The notes under the pieces are model-generated. The model ran no database searches. It saw only the letters and a list, made by a program, of their open reading frames with translations, and was not told where the DNA came from. DNA of 39,626 bases, taken from Kastovskya adunca ATA6-11-RM4. Its GTDB lineage: Bacteria; Cyanobacteriota; Cyanobacteriia; Cyanobacteriales; Coleofasciculaceae. How positions within the stretch are numbered: the first letter of the stretch is position 1; each line of letters begins with the position of its first letter. Positions 33,459 through 39,626 of this stretch are shown here, piece after piece. The position numbers and the translations under genes were made by a program. The stretch spans positions 1-39,626 of the forward strand of contig JAHHHJ010000031.1 of the NCBI GenBank assembly GCA_019359445.1. Reading direction: 5' to 3'.

Positions 33459-33477
33459 AGCGCTGGAACTGGGGGAG

Positions 33478-33519
33478 GAAGTATGAAGGGTGAAGTATGA
33501 AGGATGAAGTATGAAGGGT
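33478..33519 (+). repeat. GAAGNRT heptamer array
   Basis: Six tandem units alternating GAAGTAT with GAAGGGT or GAAGGAT, 20 bases after the GH57 stop. The reverse-complement family is at 35816-35857. Confidence 0.9.
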
Positions 33520-33537
33520 GAAAGGGGTTATTGGTTC

Positions 33538-33628
33538 TCTTCCTCTCCCCTACTCTCCTGCTCTCCTGCTCCCCTGCTCCCCCGCTCCCCCGCTCCTCAT
33601 CTCCCCTGCTCCTCATCTCCCCCAATCC
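33538..33628 (+). repeat. CTCCCCTG/CTCCCCCG-type repeat tract
   Basis: A pyrimidine-rich tract of imperfect CTCCCC(T/C)G and CTCCTCAT units, with the same family as 16164-16203. The 228-base gap 33459-33686 is mostly this and the preceding heptamers. Confidence 0.8.
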
Positions 33629-33686
33629 CCCCTTAGACAGACGGTACAAAAGTTAATAATCTGCACAATGGACTAGCTAACTACCT

Positions 33687-35024
33687 GTGAGTTCGCTAGT
33701 GAATCCCTCGTATAGACCACAAGTTGTAATTATCGGAGCTGGTTTTGGAGGGCTAAAAGCAGCTAGCGTGCTGGCGAAAGCAGGTGTCTCTGTCCTTCTG
33801 CTCGATCGAAACAACTACCATACCTTTGTTCCCCTGCTCTATCAGGTGGCAACCGCAGAACTTGAACCGGAACAGATTGCTTATCCCGTGCGGAGTTTTC
33901 TGCGGGGACAGCCTAATGTGAGTTTCCTTCAGGCTGAAGTCAGACAAGTTGATTTTTTAGCTAAAACTATCGAAACGGACAGGGAGATAATTAACTATGA
34001 TTTCCTGATTTTGGCGACAGGGAGCCAGTCGCAGTTTCTAGGTGTTCCGGGGGCAGCAACCTACGCTCTCCCGATGAGAAGTCTCTGTGAGGCGATCGCT
34101 CTACGTAACCATGTGTTGAGTTGCTTTGAGCAGGCGGTACATGAACCTTCACCCACACGATGCCAACAACTTCTCACGTTCATCATTGTTGGCGGCGGGC
34201 CTACGGGGGTAGAGTTAGCAGGTGGCTTAATAGAGTTGATACAAGGAGCTTTAGTTTCAGACTACCCGGAACTAAATTTAAGGCGATCGCGTGTCATCCT
34301 TCTGCAATCTAATGAGCGTCTCCTCGCCAGTTTTCCCCAACGCCTAGGAGCCTATACGCAAAAGCAACTCAGAAAAATGGGGGTCAAGATTCATCTCAAC
34401 TCCAAGGTGCGTAAAGTCACCTCAGAGGCAGTGTACCTAGAGGATGACACGATTATCAACGCGGAAACCATTATCTGGACAGCCGGAGTAGAAGCTAACG
34501 CACCAGAAACAGCTCCAGCCGTCTCCACCGCCATGAAAGGCAAGCTTGTTGTCCAACCAACCCTCCAGTTAAGAGACCATCCCCAGGTTTATGCTATTGG
34601 CGATCTTGCCTACCTTGAACAGGATGGCAAACCCCTAGTGGGAGTTGCTCCCGTAGCCATACAACAAGGTGTAGCAGCAGCAAAGAACATCGCCAGACAG
34701 CTACGAGGCTTGTCTCCTCAACCTTTCAATTATGTAGATAAAGGTAGAGCCGCCATCATTGGGCGCAATGCCGGAGTTGTTCAGGCGAGGAAATTCAGTG
34801 TTACAGGCTTTCCTGCCTGGTTAGTTTGGCTTAGTATCCATTTGTTTTATCTTCCAGGATGGCGCAACCGCCTTAGCGTCTTAGTCAACTGGATCTGCGA
34901 TTACTTGCTGAAAAAACGTTTTGTCTGCTTGATTTTGCCTAAGCCTAGGGCAAAGGCGAGTCCCAGGCTATTCATGACTGAAGCTCAAACTCCATTGAAC
35001 AGCCGCAATATCGAGTTGAATTAA
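33687..35024 (+). CDS. Type II NADH dehydrogenase (NDH-2)
   Basis: NDH-2 oxidises NAD(P)H and passes electrons to quinone at the membrane without proton pumping. The 445-aa protein has the FAD loop VVIIGAGFGGLKAA (13-26), NYHTFVPLLYQVAT, LILATGSQSQF, the NADH loop FIIVGGGPTGVELAGGL and AIGDLAYLEQDGKPLVGVAPVAIQQG for the second FAD contact. Its C-terminus carries the hydrophobic/basic anchor FPAWLVWLSIHLFYLPGWR followed by LVNWICDYLLKKR. Cyanobacteria carry several such genes (NdbA-C); I cannot say which. Start is GTG 33687, with another GTG four codons later. Transcription is convergent with trpF. Confidence 0.93.
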   Translation: MSSLVNPSYRPQVVIIGAGFGGLKAASVLAKAGVSVLLLDRNNYHTFVPLLYQVATAELEPEQIAYPVRSFLRGQPNVSFLQAEVRQVDFLAKTIETDREIINYDFLILATGSQSQFLGVPGAATYALPMRSLCEAIALRNHVLSCFEQAVHEPSPTRCQQLLTFIIVGGGPTGVELAGGLIELIQGALVSDYPELNLRRSRVILLQSNERLLASFPQRLGAYTQKQLRKMGVKIHLNSKVRKVTSEAVYLEDDTIINAETIIWTAGVEANAPETAPAVSTAMKGKLVVQPTLQLRDHPQVYAIGDLAYLEQDGKPLVGVAPVAIQQGVAAAKNIARQLRGLSPQPFNYVDKGRAAIIGRNAGVVQARKFSVTGFPAWLVWLSIHLFYLPGWRNRLSVLVNWICDYLLKKRFVCLILPKPRAKASPRLFMTEAQTPLNSRNIELN

Positions 35025-35061
35025 TTACACAAACGACGCCATCCTGACGCGAGAACTTTTG

Positions 35062-35700
35062 CTAGGCATGGGATTTAGTTTGTAGCTGCTGAAACAGTCG
35101 AGCGACTTTCTCTAAATCTTTGTCCCCAGGCGATCGCTCCACACCACTCGACAAATCTATACCACTTGGTTGTAGGCAACTGAGGGCATCTAAAACATTA
35201 TCTGGTGTTAATCCTCCTGCCAATAACCACGGGCAACTAGGACGAAATTGCTGGAGAGTCTCCCAGTTTAAAGTTTTGCCAGTGCCGCCGAGTAACTGGG
35301 GATGGTAAGCATCTAGGAGTAAGGTATCGACGTAGGCTTCATAGGCGGCGGCTGCCGCTAAAAATTCATCTGTCCTGACTCTCAACGCTTTGAGAATTTC
35401 GACTCCGGGGAGGATCTGCCGGAGTTGCTGGCAAAATTCCGGTGTCTCTGCACCGTGTAGTTGCACAGCACTTAAACCACTCAGCTCAACTGTTCGACAA
35501 ATTTCGACAACGGTGGCATTGGCAAAAACACCAACGCGATCAACTGCGGCAGGTAAACCACTAGCGATCGCTTGAATTTCCAGAGCGCTGATGTAGCGGG
35601 GGGAGGCTTGAACGCAAATAAATCCCAAGGCTGTTGCCCCCATTTGTGCGATCGCCTGACCTTGCTCTGGTTTTGTAATGCCGCAAATTTTCACCCGCAT
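35062..35700 (-). CDS. trpF: Phosphoribosylanthranilate isomerase
   Basis: TrpF isomerises N-(5-phosphoribosyl)anthranilate to CdRP, the third step of tryptophan synthesis. The 212-aa TIM barrel has [13 protein letters not shown] with catalytic Cys6, [61 protein letters not shown] with the catalytic Asp, [11 protein letters not shown] and the C-terminal phosphate loop [16 protein letters not shown]. It is unlinked to other trp genes, as is usual in cyanobacteria. Confidence 0.96.
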   Translation of the reverse strand: MRVKICGITKPEQGQAIAQMGATALGFICVQASPRYISALEIQAIASGLPAAVDRVGVFANATVVEICRTVELSGLSAVQLHGAETPEFCQQLRQILPGVEILKALRVRTDEFLAAAAAYEAYVDTLLLDAYHPQLLGGTGKTLNWETLQQFRPSCPWLLAGGLTPDNVLDALSCLQPSGIDLSSGVERSPGDKDLEKVARLFQQLQTKSHA

Positions 35701-35714
35701 GGTTGTTATGTAAG

Positions 35715-35742
35715 TCCTGAGTCCTGAGTGCTGAGTGCTGAG
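35715..35742 (+). repeat. TCCTGAG heptamer array (four copies)
   Basis: Two TCCTGAG and two TGCTGAG units in tandem, just upstream of trpF. Copies of GAGGAGCC follow at 35751-35772. Confidence 0.9.
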
Positions 35743-35815
35743 TAGGAGATGAGGAGCCGAGGAGCCGAGGAGAGAAAAACTGACGACGATTAGCCATTAC
35801 TCCAATCGCCTATTT

Positions 35816-35857
35816 CATACTTCACCCTTCATCCTTCATCCTTCATCCTTCACACTT
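35816..35857 (+). repeat. CATCCTT heptamer array
   Basis: Six tandem units (CATACTT, CACCCTT, three CATCCTT, CACACTT) between trpF and psaK. This is the reverse complement of the GAAGNRT family at 33478. Confidence 0.9.
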
Positions 35858-35988
35858 CACTTTCATTTGTATCAAAATATTGAGCAATTGTTAATTCTTA
35901 AAACAAATTATGATTTTCAACTAAGAGATTTTTATGATGCTCTATGTCTGTAATTTCTATTCAACGTATCAAAAAAGGAGAAAATTCC

Positions 35989-36267
35989 TTGCTTACTACC
36001 TTATTTATGGCGGCTGTTCAATCTACTGTTCCTTCTACTCCCGAATGGACTCCAGCGGTAGGGTTGACTATGGTTGTGTGTAATCTAGTGGCGTTTGTAA
36101 TCGGTCGCTTCGCTATCCAAAAAAAAGGCATGGGGCCTGATCTCCCCTTCAGCAAACCTACATTTTTAGACAAATTTGGGCTTCCTGAACTGTTGGCAAC
36201 GGGAAGCTTTGGTCACATTCTGGGTGCAGGTGTCATCTTGGGTTTGACCAGCGCTGGCGCTCTCTAG
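35989..36267 (+). CDS. psaK: Photosystem I reaction centre subunit PsaK (first copy)
   Basis: PsaK is a two-helix membrane protein at the edge of photosystem I, close to antenna and trimer-peripheral chlorophylls. The 92-aa product shows PSTPEWTPAVGLTMVVCNLVAFVIGRFAIQ (first helix), a basic KKGMGPDLP loop, and FLDKFGLPELLATGSFGHILGAGVILGL (second helix), matching the PsaK signature. The frame is open to ATG 35944, but AAGGAG at 35975-35980 lies eight bases before TTG 35989, and PsaK proteins start near MLTTL, so TTG is the likely start. It is followed after 141 bases by a second psaK on the same strand. Confidence 0.94.
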   Translation: MLTTLFMAAVQSTVPSTPEWTPAVGLTMVVCNLVAFVIGRFAIQKKGMGPDLPFSKPTFLDKFGLPELLATGSFGHILGAGVILGLTSAGAL

Positions 36268-36291
36268 AAGTACCCTATTTGTTGCTTACAA

Positions 36292-36307
36292 GGAAACAAA
36301 ATGTAAC
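36292..36307 (-). promoter_or_regulatory. Possible degenerate HLR1 (RpaB) site
   Basis: On the minus strand the sequence reads GTTACATTTTGTTTCC. The first half fits the HLR1 half-site TTACA(T/A)(T/A); the second half has two mismatches. HLR1 sites regulate photosystem I genes by light in cyanobacteria. It lies 102 bases before the second psaK. Confidence 0.2.
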
Positions 36308-36408
36308 AAAATTATCTTTCAATCATCCACCAGACAGAATCGCGTTTTACCGCTAGCGTTCTATGATTCACACTATGTAGAAATTTTTCATTATCAGGAG
36401 AAAAGAAC

Positions 36409-36687
36409 TTGATTGAAGCAATTTTGTCACAACTAGCGCAGCTCCCTACTGGTGATACGGCAGTCTGGAGCTGGAATGGTTCGCTGATCATGAATATTTG
36501 CATGATCATCGGTATTGTGATCGCCCGCGTTGGGATTCGGCAAAAAGGAAGGGGTCCTGCTCTACCTTTGCTACAGCCAATCTTGGGGAAAAACTTTGGT
36601 GTTCCTGAACTTCTAGCTGGTTTGAGCATTGGTCATTTGCTGGGAGTGATTACCGTCATTACCCTGGCAACCAACGGTACTATCTAA
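36409..36687 (+). CDS. psaK: Photosystem I reaction centre subunit PsaK (second copy)
   Basis: A divergent PsaK, also exactly 92 aa: WSWNGSLIMNICMIIGIVIARVGIR (first helix), QKGRGPALPLL loop, then KNFGVPELLAGLSIGHLLGVITVITL (second helix). The loop QKxGxGPxLP and FGxPELLA are shared with the first copy, the rest is diverged. Start is TTG 36409 with CAGGAG at 36395-36400 eight bases upstream, the same layout as the first copy. In Synechocystis one psaK paralogue (psaK2) is light-induced, so differential use of the two is plausible but inferred. Confidence 0.93.
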   Translation: MIEAILSQLAQLPTGDTAVWSWNGSLIMNICMIIGIVIARVGIRQKGRGPALPLLQPILGKNFGVPELLAGLSIGHLLGVITVITLATNGTI

Positions 36688-36837
36688 AAGCACGTTGTAG
36701 CTCAAATTATCACCTCCAACGGATGTCCAGAGAGTTTGGCACCTCAGCACACTCTCTGGGCATCCAAATTTTGCCGATTAGCCATCGTTTATCCTGATAG
36801 TTAAGGGCGCTATTAAGTCTAAGACAAGGAAAATTTG

Positions 36838-38031
36838 ATGCAAACAAATTGGAGAATTGGCTCCCTATGGGGAATTCCCCTATTTTTAAATCCGTCGTGG
36901 TTTTTCATCTTAGTTTTTATCACGATTCTCAATGCACTTAACTTTTACCAGACGTTCGAGCCAGCGATCGCTTGGGTAGCAGGGTTCCTAATGGCTTTGT
37001 TGCTTTTTGGTTCCGTGATCTTGCACGAACTAGGTCACAGCTTAGTAGCCCTGTCTCAAGGAATCAAAGTCAACTCAATTACGTTGTTTCTGTTTGGTGG
37101 AGTGGCGTCGATTGATCGGGAGTCGAAAACGCCAGGAGACGCCTTTCAAGTAGCGATCGCCGGCCCTGCCGTCAGCTTGACACTTTGGTTATTATTTTCT
37201 CTGGTCACGCAAACATTACCAGAAGCTGGCTGGCTGCGGGCGATCGCTTTTAATATTGCCCGAATTAACTTGGTTTTGGCGCTATTTAACTTAATACCCG
37301 GTTTGCCTCTAGATGGCGGACAAGTGCTGAAAGCCGCAGTCTGGAAGCTGACAGGCGATCGCTTTCAAGGAGTCCGTTGGGCAGCCAAAACAGGTAAAAT
37401 CTTGGGCGGTTTGGCGATCGCCTTTGGATTGAGTTTAATCCTGCTTACAGGTCAAATCGGAGCAATTTGGATTACCTTAATCGGTGGGTTTATCTTCCGC
37501 AATGCCAGGGCCTACGACCGCCTGACAACTCTACAAGAAACGTTGATGCAGATGCAGGCATCGGAGGCGATGACTCGTGAGTTTCGGGTAATTGATGCCA
37601 ATTTGACCCTGCGTGCCTTTGCCGATGAGTATGTACTGTCAGATACCCAATCACCCTACTATGCTTCATCTGATGGGCGATATCGGGGGTTAGTCGCTAT
37701 TGAAGATTTGCACTTTATCGAGCGGAGTGAGTGGGAACACAGAACCCTGCAAAGCATTGTGCGATCGCTATTGGAAATTCCGACGGTAGAGGAAAAGACA
37801 CCTTTGGCGGCAGTTATTGTTCGCTTAGAAGACGAACATCTAAATCGGATAACTGTGCTTTCTCCAGCCGGATCTGTGGCTGGTGTGATCGATAAGGGCG
37901 ATTTGGTTCGCGCTCTTGCCTCTAAGTTGGGATTGCCGATTTCTGAAGCAGAAGTCAAGCAAGTTAAAGCTGAAGGGTCTTATCCTTTGGGGTTGCAGTT
38001 AGTAGAGATCGCTAAATCTATCAAAGATTAG
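36838..38031 (+). CDS. Site-2 protease family protein (M50) with C-terminal CBS-like region
   Basis: This intramembrane zinc metalloprotease of 397 aa has about six helices. The active-site motif HELGH lies in GSVILHELGHSLVALSQG (about 59-76), and the third metal ligand lies in NLIPGLPLDGGQVLKA (about 151-166), where NxxPxxxxDG is conserved. FLFGGVASI and PGDAFQVAIAGPAVS are typical of the cyanobacterial/archaeal group with a C-terminal pair of CBS domains. Here the tail (about 240-390; ASEAMTREFRVIDANLTLRAFADEYV, RYRGLVAIEDL, TVLSPAGSVAGVIDKGDLVRAL) is a CBS pair. ATG 36838 is preferred over the TTG three bases earlier; AAGGA is upstream. It may process anti-sigma factors or membrane proteins. 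Confidence 0.93.
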   Translation: MQTNWRIGSLWGIPLFLNPSWFFILVFITILNALNFYQTFEPAIAWVAGFLMALLLFGSVILHELGHSLVALSQGIKVNSITLFLFGGVASIDRESKTPGDAFQVAIAGPAVSLTLWLLFSLVTQTLPEAGWLRAIAFNIARINLVLALFNLIPGLPLDGGQVLKAAVWKLTGDRFQGVRWAAKTGKILGGLAIAFGLSLILLTGQIGAIWITLIGGFIFRNARAYDRLTTLQETLMQMQASEAMTREFRVIDANLTLRAFADEYVLSDTQSPYYASSDGRYRGLVAIEDLHFIERSEWEHRTLQSIVRSLLEIPTVEEKTPLAAVIVRLEDEHLNRITVLSPAGSVAGVIDKGDLVRALASKLGLPISEAEVKQVKAEGSYPLGLQLVEIAKSIKD

Positions 38032-38081
38032 CAATTGTTAAAGGGCAACTCACAGAAAATAAGATGCCGAGGGGGATACTA

Positions 38082-38858
38082 TCAAATGGCTTGTAAATCA
38101 GGTAGGGCGAGAATCTCTTGGTATTCTTGAGCAGATAGAGGCTCTACTATCAACTCAATTTTGAAACATTGGCAAGCCGCCTGAGTCAGCGCTTCGATAA
38201 TGGTTAATAGCCCTTCGTCTCCCTCCTGAACAAAGGGCAGTTTAACGTGTGGCGGTGCGGCTTCTCCAAACACCTTGATAAAAAGTTCTGTATCTGGTTG
38301 TAAACGCATCGACCCATGCTGCAAAATTGCCCCTTTTTGGCGCAACTGAGCGCTACCGATAAACTTGACTCCCTCTGAGGAAACTAAGTCCGCACCTGTA
38401 GACGTGCCAAAACAGTTGGGATTGTGAATGTAGCCACGTCCAGCTAACCCGTAGTGCAGTTCTAGACCTAGCGATCGCCAACCCTGAATCAAAAACTCAC
38501 AAATTTTTTCATAAGCCTGTATCCGGCTAACGCTCAATCCTGATGCGATCGCCATGTAGGTCAAATCTCCTTGATGTAGCACAGCTCGCCCGCCTGTAGG
38601 ACGCCGCACCAGGGATATAGGCTTTCCTTCCCAAATTAGCTGTTGCCAAAAGGCAGGAAATCGACGTTGGTGATAGCCCAAAGAGATAGTGGGTGATTCC
38701 CAGGTATAGAAGCGCAAAGTGGGCGGATGTTGCCCTAACTGGTGTTGTTGTAACAGCCAGCGATCGATTGCCATCTGTAGTTGTCCAGATGCGTTCAGCA
38801 GGGGAATTAAACGCCAAACGCATCTTGGGGAGAACGGCTGAGGCTGGCAATTGCTCAT
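38082..38858 (-). CDS. Lipoate-protein ligase A family protein
   Basis: The 258-aa BPL/LplA-fold enzyme would attach lipoate or a related acid to carrier proteins. Motifs are LRFYTWESPTISLGYHQ, SLVRRPTGGRAVLHQGDLTYM (the RRxTGG loop), FGTSTGADLVSSEGVKFIGSAQLRQKGAILQHGSM with the conserved lysine in VKFIGSAQ, and a short C-terminal part. The family also includes octanoyltransferases (LipM/LipL), so ligase versus transferase cannot be settled; no adjacent lipA or gcvH is present. It follows the site-2 protease convergently. Confidence 0.88.
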   Translation of the reverse strand: MSNCQPQPFSPRCVWRLIPLLNASGQLQMAIDRWLLQQHQLGQHPPTLRFYTWESPTISLGYHQRRFPAFWQQLIWEGKPISLVRRPTGGRAVLHQGDLTYMAIASGLSVSRIQAYEKICEFLIQGWRSLGLELHYGLAGRGYIHNPNCFGTSTGADLVSSEGVKFIGSAQLRQKGAILQHGSMRLQPDTELFIKVFGEAAPPHVKLPFVQEGDEGLLTIIEALTQAACQCFKIELIVEPLSAQEYQEILALPDLQAI

Positions 38859-38918
38859 TCTAATTACTCAGAACTCGGTTTTCACTGCCACAGCAATTTC
38901 CCATCAAGTGTCTAGGCG

Positions 38919-39422
38919 TCAAGTCTGACCAAACTCTGCCACCAGTACTTCGTCATTGTCATCAGCAATCGTTGCCACGACGGTAATTGCCCGCGAGATT
39001 TCTCCCGGTGATAGTTCTGCCACAGTGCGCGATGACATCACCACAACCTGATCGTCAACAATGGCGAAGCAGGATTCAAAGGTGTCACTCCAGTTCATCT
39101 CTAGAAGCTTTCGCATCAACTGCGGTTCATTTTTGGCAGGTAATTGCATTACCTTAGACCATACGGTGAATGTATCTTCATCCGTTGAACCCGTAAGTTG
39201 TACGAATACTTCTACACTGCCGTACTTAAACTTCCATAAGTGACCGTCATCGTTGTGACTCACCATTGCACTATCGTCTTCCTCCAAACTGGAGATGACG
39301 GTTTCCACTACCTCCATATGGTTAACGGCAGTGGCATCTTCAATTAGCTCATTAGAGACAGTCTCTTCCGTTGATAAGCTTTCGGTGGAAAGGGTTTCAG
39401 AAGTTGGCTCTTGGGTAGTCAT
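38919..39422 (-). CDS. YbjN domain-containing protein
   Basis: The 167-aa protein has an acidic, Ser/Thr/Glu-rich N-terminal tail (to about residue 35) and a YbjN-type domain: VVETVISSLEEDDSAMVSHN, WKFKYGSVEVFVQL, TFTVWSKVMQLPAKNEPQLMRKLLEMNWSDTFESCFAIVDDQVVVMSSR and SPGEISRAITVVATIADDND. YbjN-like proteins resemble type III secretion chaperone folds and are often linked to stress or cell-surface regulation; function here is unknown. The frame opens at GTG 39440, but ATG 39422 (MTTQEPTSE) is preferred. It is soluble, with no signal peptide. Confidence 0.85.
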   Translation of the reverse strand: MTTQEPTSETLSTESLSTEETVSNELIEDATAVNHMEVVETVISSLEEDDSAMVSHNDDGHLWKFKYGSVEVFVQLTGSTDEDTFTVWSKVMQLPAKNEPQLMRKLLEMNWSDTFESCFAIVDDQVVVMSSRTVAELSPGEISRAITVVATIADDNDEVLVAEFGQT

Positions 39423-39456
39423 CGGTGGTATGTTGTTCACTCCGAGCGCAATTGTC

Positions 39457-39626
39457 TCAAAACTCAGTATCGCTTGTAAGCTTCCCCGCTGTAAAGAAAA
39501 GAGACGGGGCTTTCAATAGCCCTGAAGAGTCCCAACTGAGTTGACAGCTAAGAATCTTCGAGCCTTCAGGCTGCGTTACGGACAGCCCCACGAGCCGAAT
39601 CATTTCAGAACCGTTTTGATCAGCAT
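39457..39626 (-). CDS. Partial open frame at the right edge
   Basis: A frame open from the window edge to TGA at 39457-39459 encodes about 55 residues, including MIRLVGLSVTQPEGSKILSC. I recognise no family. Within it the plus-strand arms CCCCG (39484-39488) and CGGGG (39505-39509) form a hairpin, which resembles the 3' hairpin of IS200/IS605 elements. A transposon edge or simply the ybjN upstream region are both possible. Confidence 0.2.
   Translation of the reverse strand, partial: ADQNGSEMIRLVGLSVTQPEGSKILSCQLSWDSSGLLKAPSLFFTAGKLTSDTEF

Overview
The window is chromosomal DNA from a cyanobacterium, most likely a filamentous one. The evidence is two photosystem I psaK genes, a ycf23/DUF561 gene, a SelD fused to an NADH-dehydrogenase-like domain, a type II NADH dehydrogenase, very many copies of the HIP1 octamer GCGATCGC inside and between genes, and tandem heptamer repeats of the kind common in filamentous cyanobacterial genomes. 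No rRNA, CRISPR array or prophage was seen.

Layout: 1-4000 holds glyQ, a small ORF translationally coupled to a comEC-like gene, and tRNA-Ser(CGA) with a terminator. 4000-8000 holds a possible IS1-type end with direct repeats, a small hypothetical gene, the Ndh-SelD fusion (minus) and a YfcG-like glutathione S-transferase (plus). 7947-11221 is a minus-strand cluster of SDR, sucC-like and sucD-like genes. 11539-20491 carries a large one-TM protein with helical repeats, fetB, a DegT-type aminotransferase, ycf23, a Ser/Thr kinase, a beta-lactamase-fold serine hydrolase and a secreted/outer-membrane protein. 20589-28628 carries an amino-acid ABC binding lipoprotein, tRNA-Ser(GCT), a GT4 glycosyltransferase with a long leader, a MscS channel, alanine racemase, an AT-rich gap with a possible 32-residue membrane microprotein, and a divergent methyltransferase/LysR pair. 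28636-30213 is a metallophosphoesterase.

30310-31785 is the one clearly accessory patch. It is a mosaic of an IS1-family transposase relic, a ~123 bp inverted-repeat element, an Imm10-type immunity gene, a frameshifted Rhs/YD-repeat fragment and the C-terminal half of a DinF-type MATE transporter. It reads as the scar of a polymorphic-toxin locus. From 31944 to the right edge the window returns to core genes: GH57, NDH-2, trpF, two tandem psaK genes, a site-2 protease, a lipoate ligase and a YbjN-domain protein.

The most unusual coding observation is the succinyl-CoA-synthetase-like pair. Its ATP-grasp half looks intact, but the phosphohistidine and both glycine-rich phosphate/CoA loops are replaced, and the beta subunit carries a ~48-residue in-frame insert bounded by short inverted repeats. 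I did not find a clearly new multi-gene system. The best candidates for novelty are that altered SucCD pair, the Imm10/Rhs scar and the 32-residue ORF.
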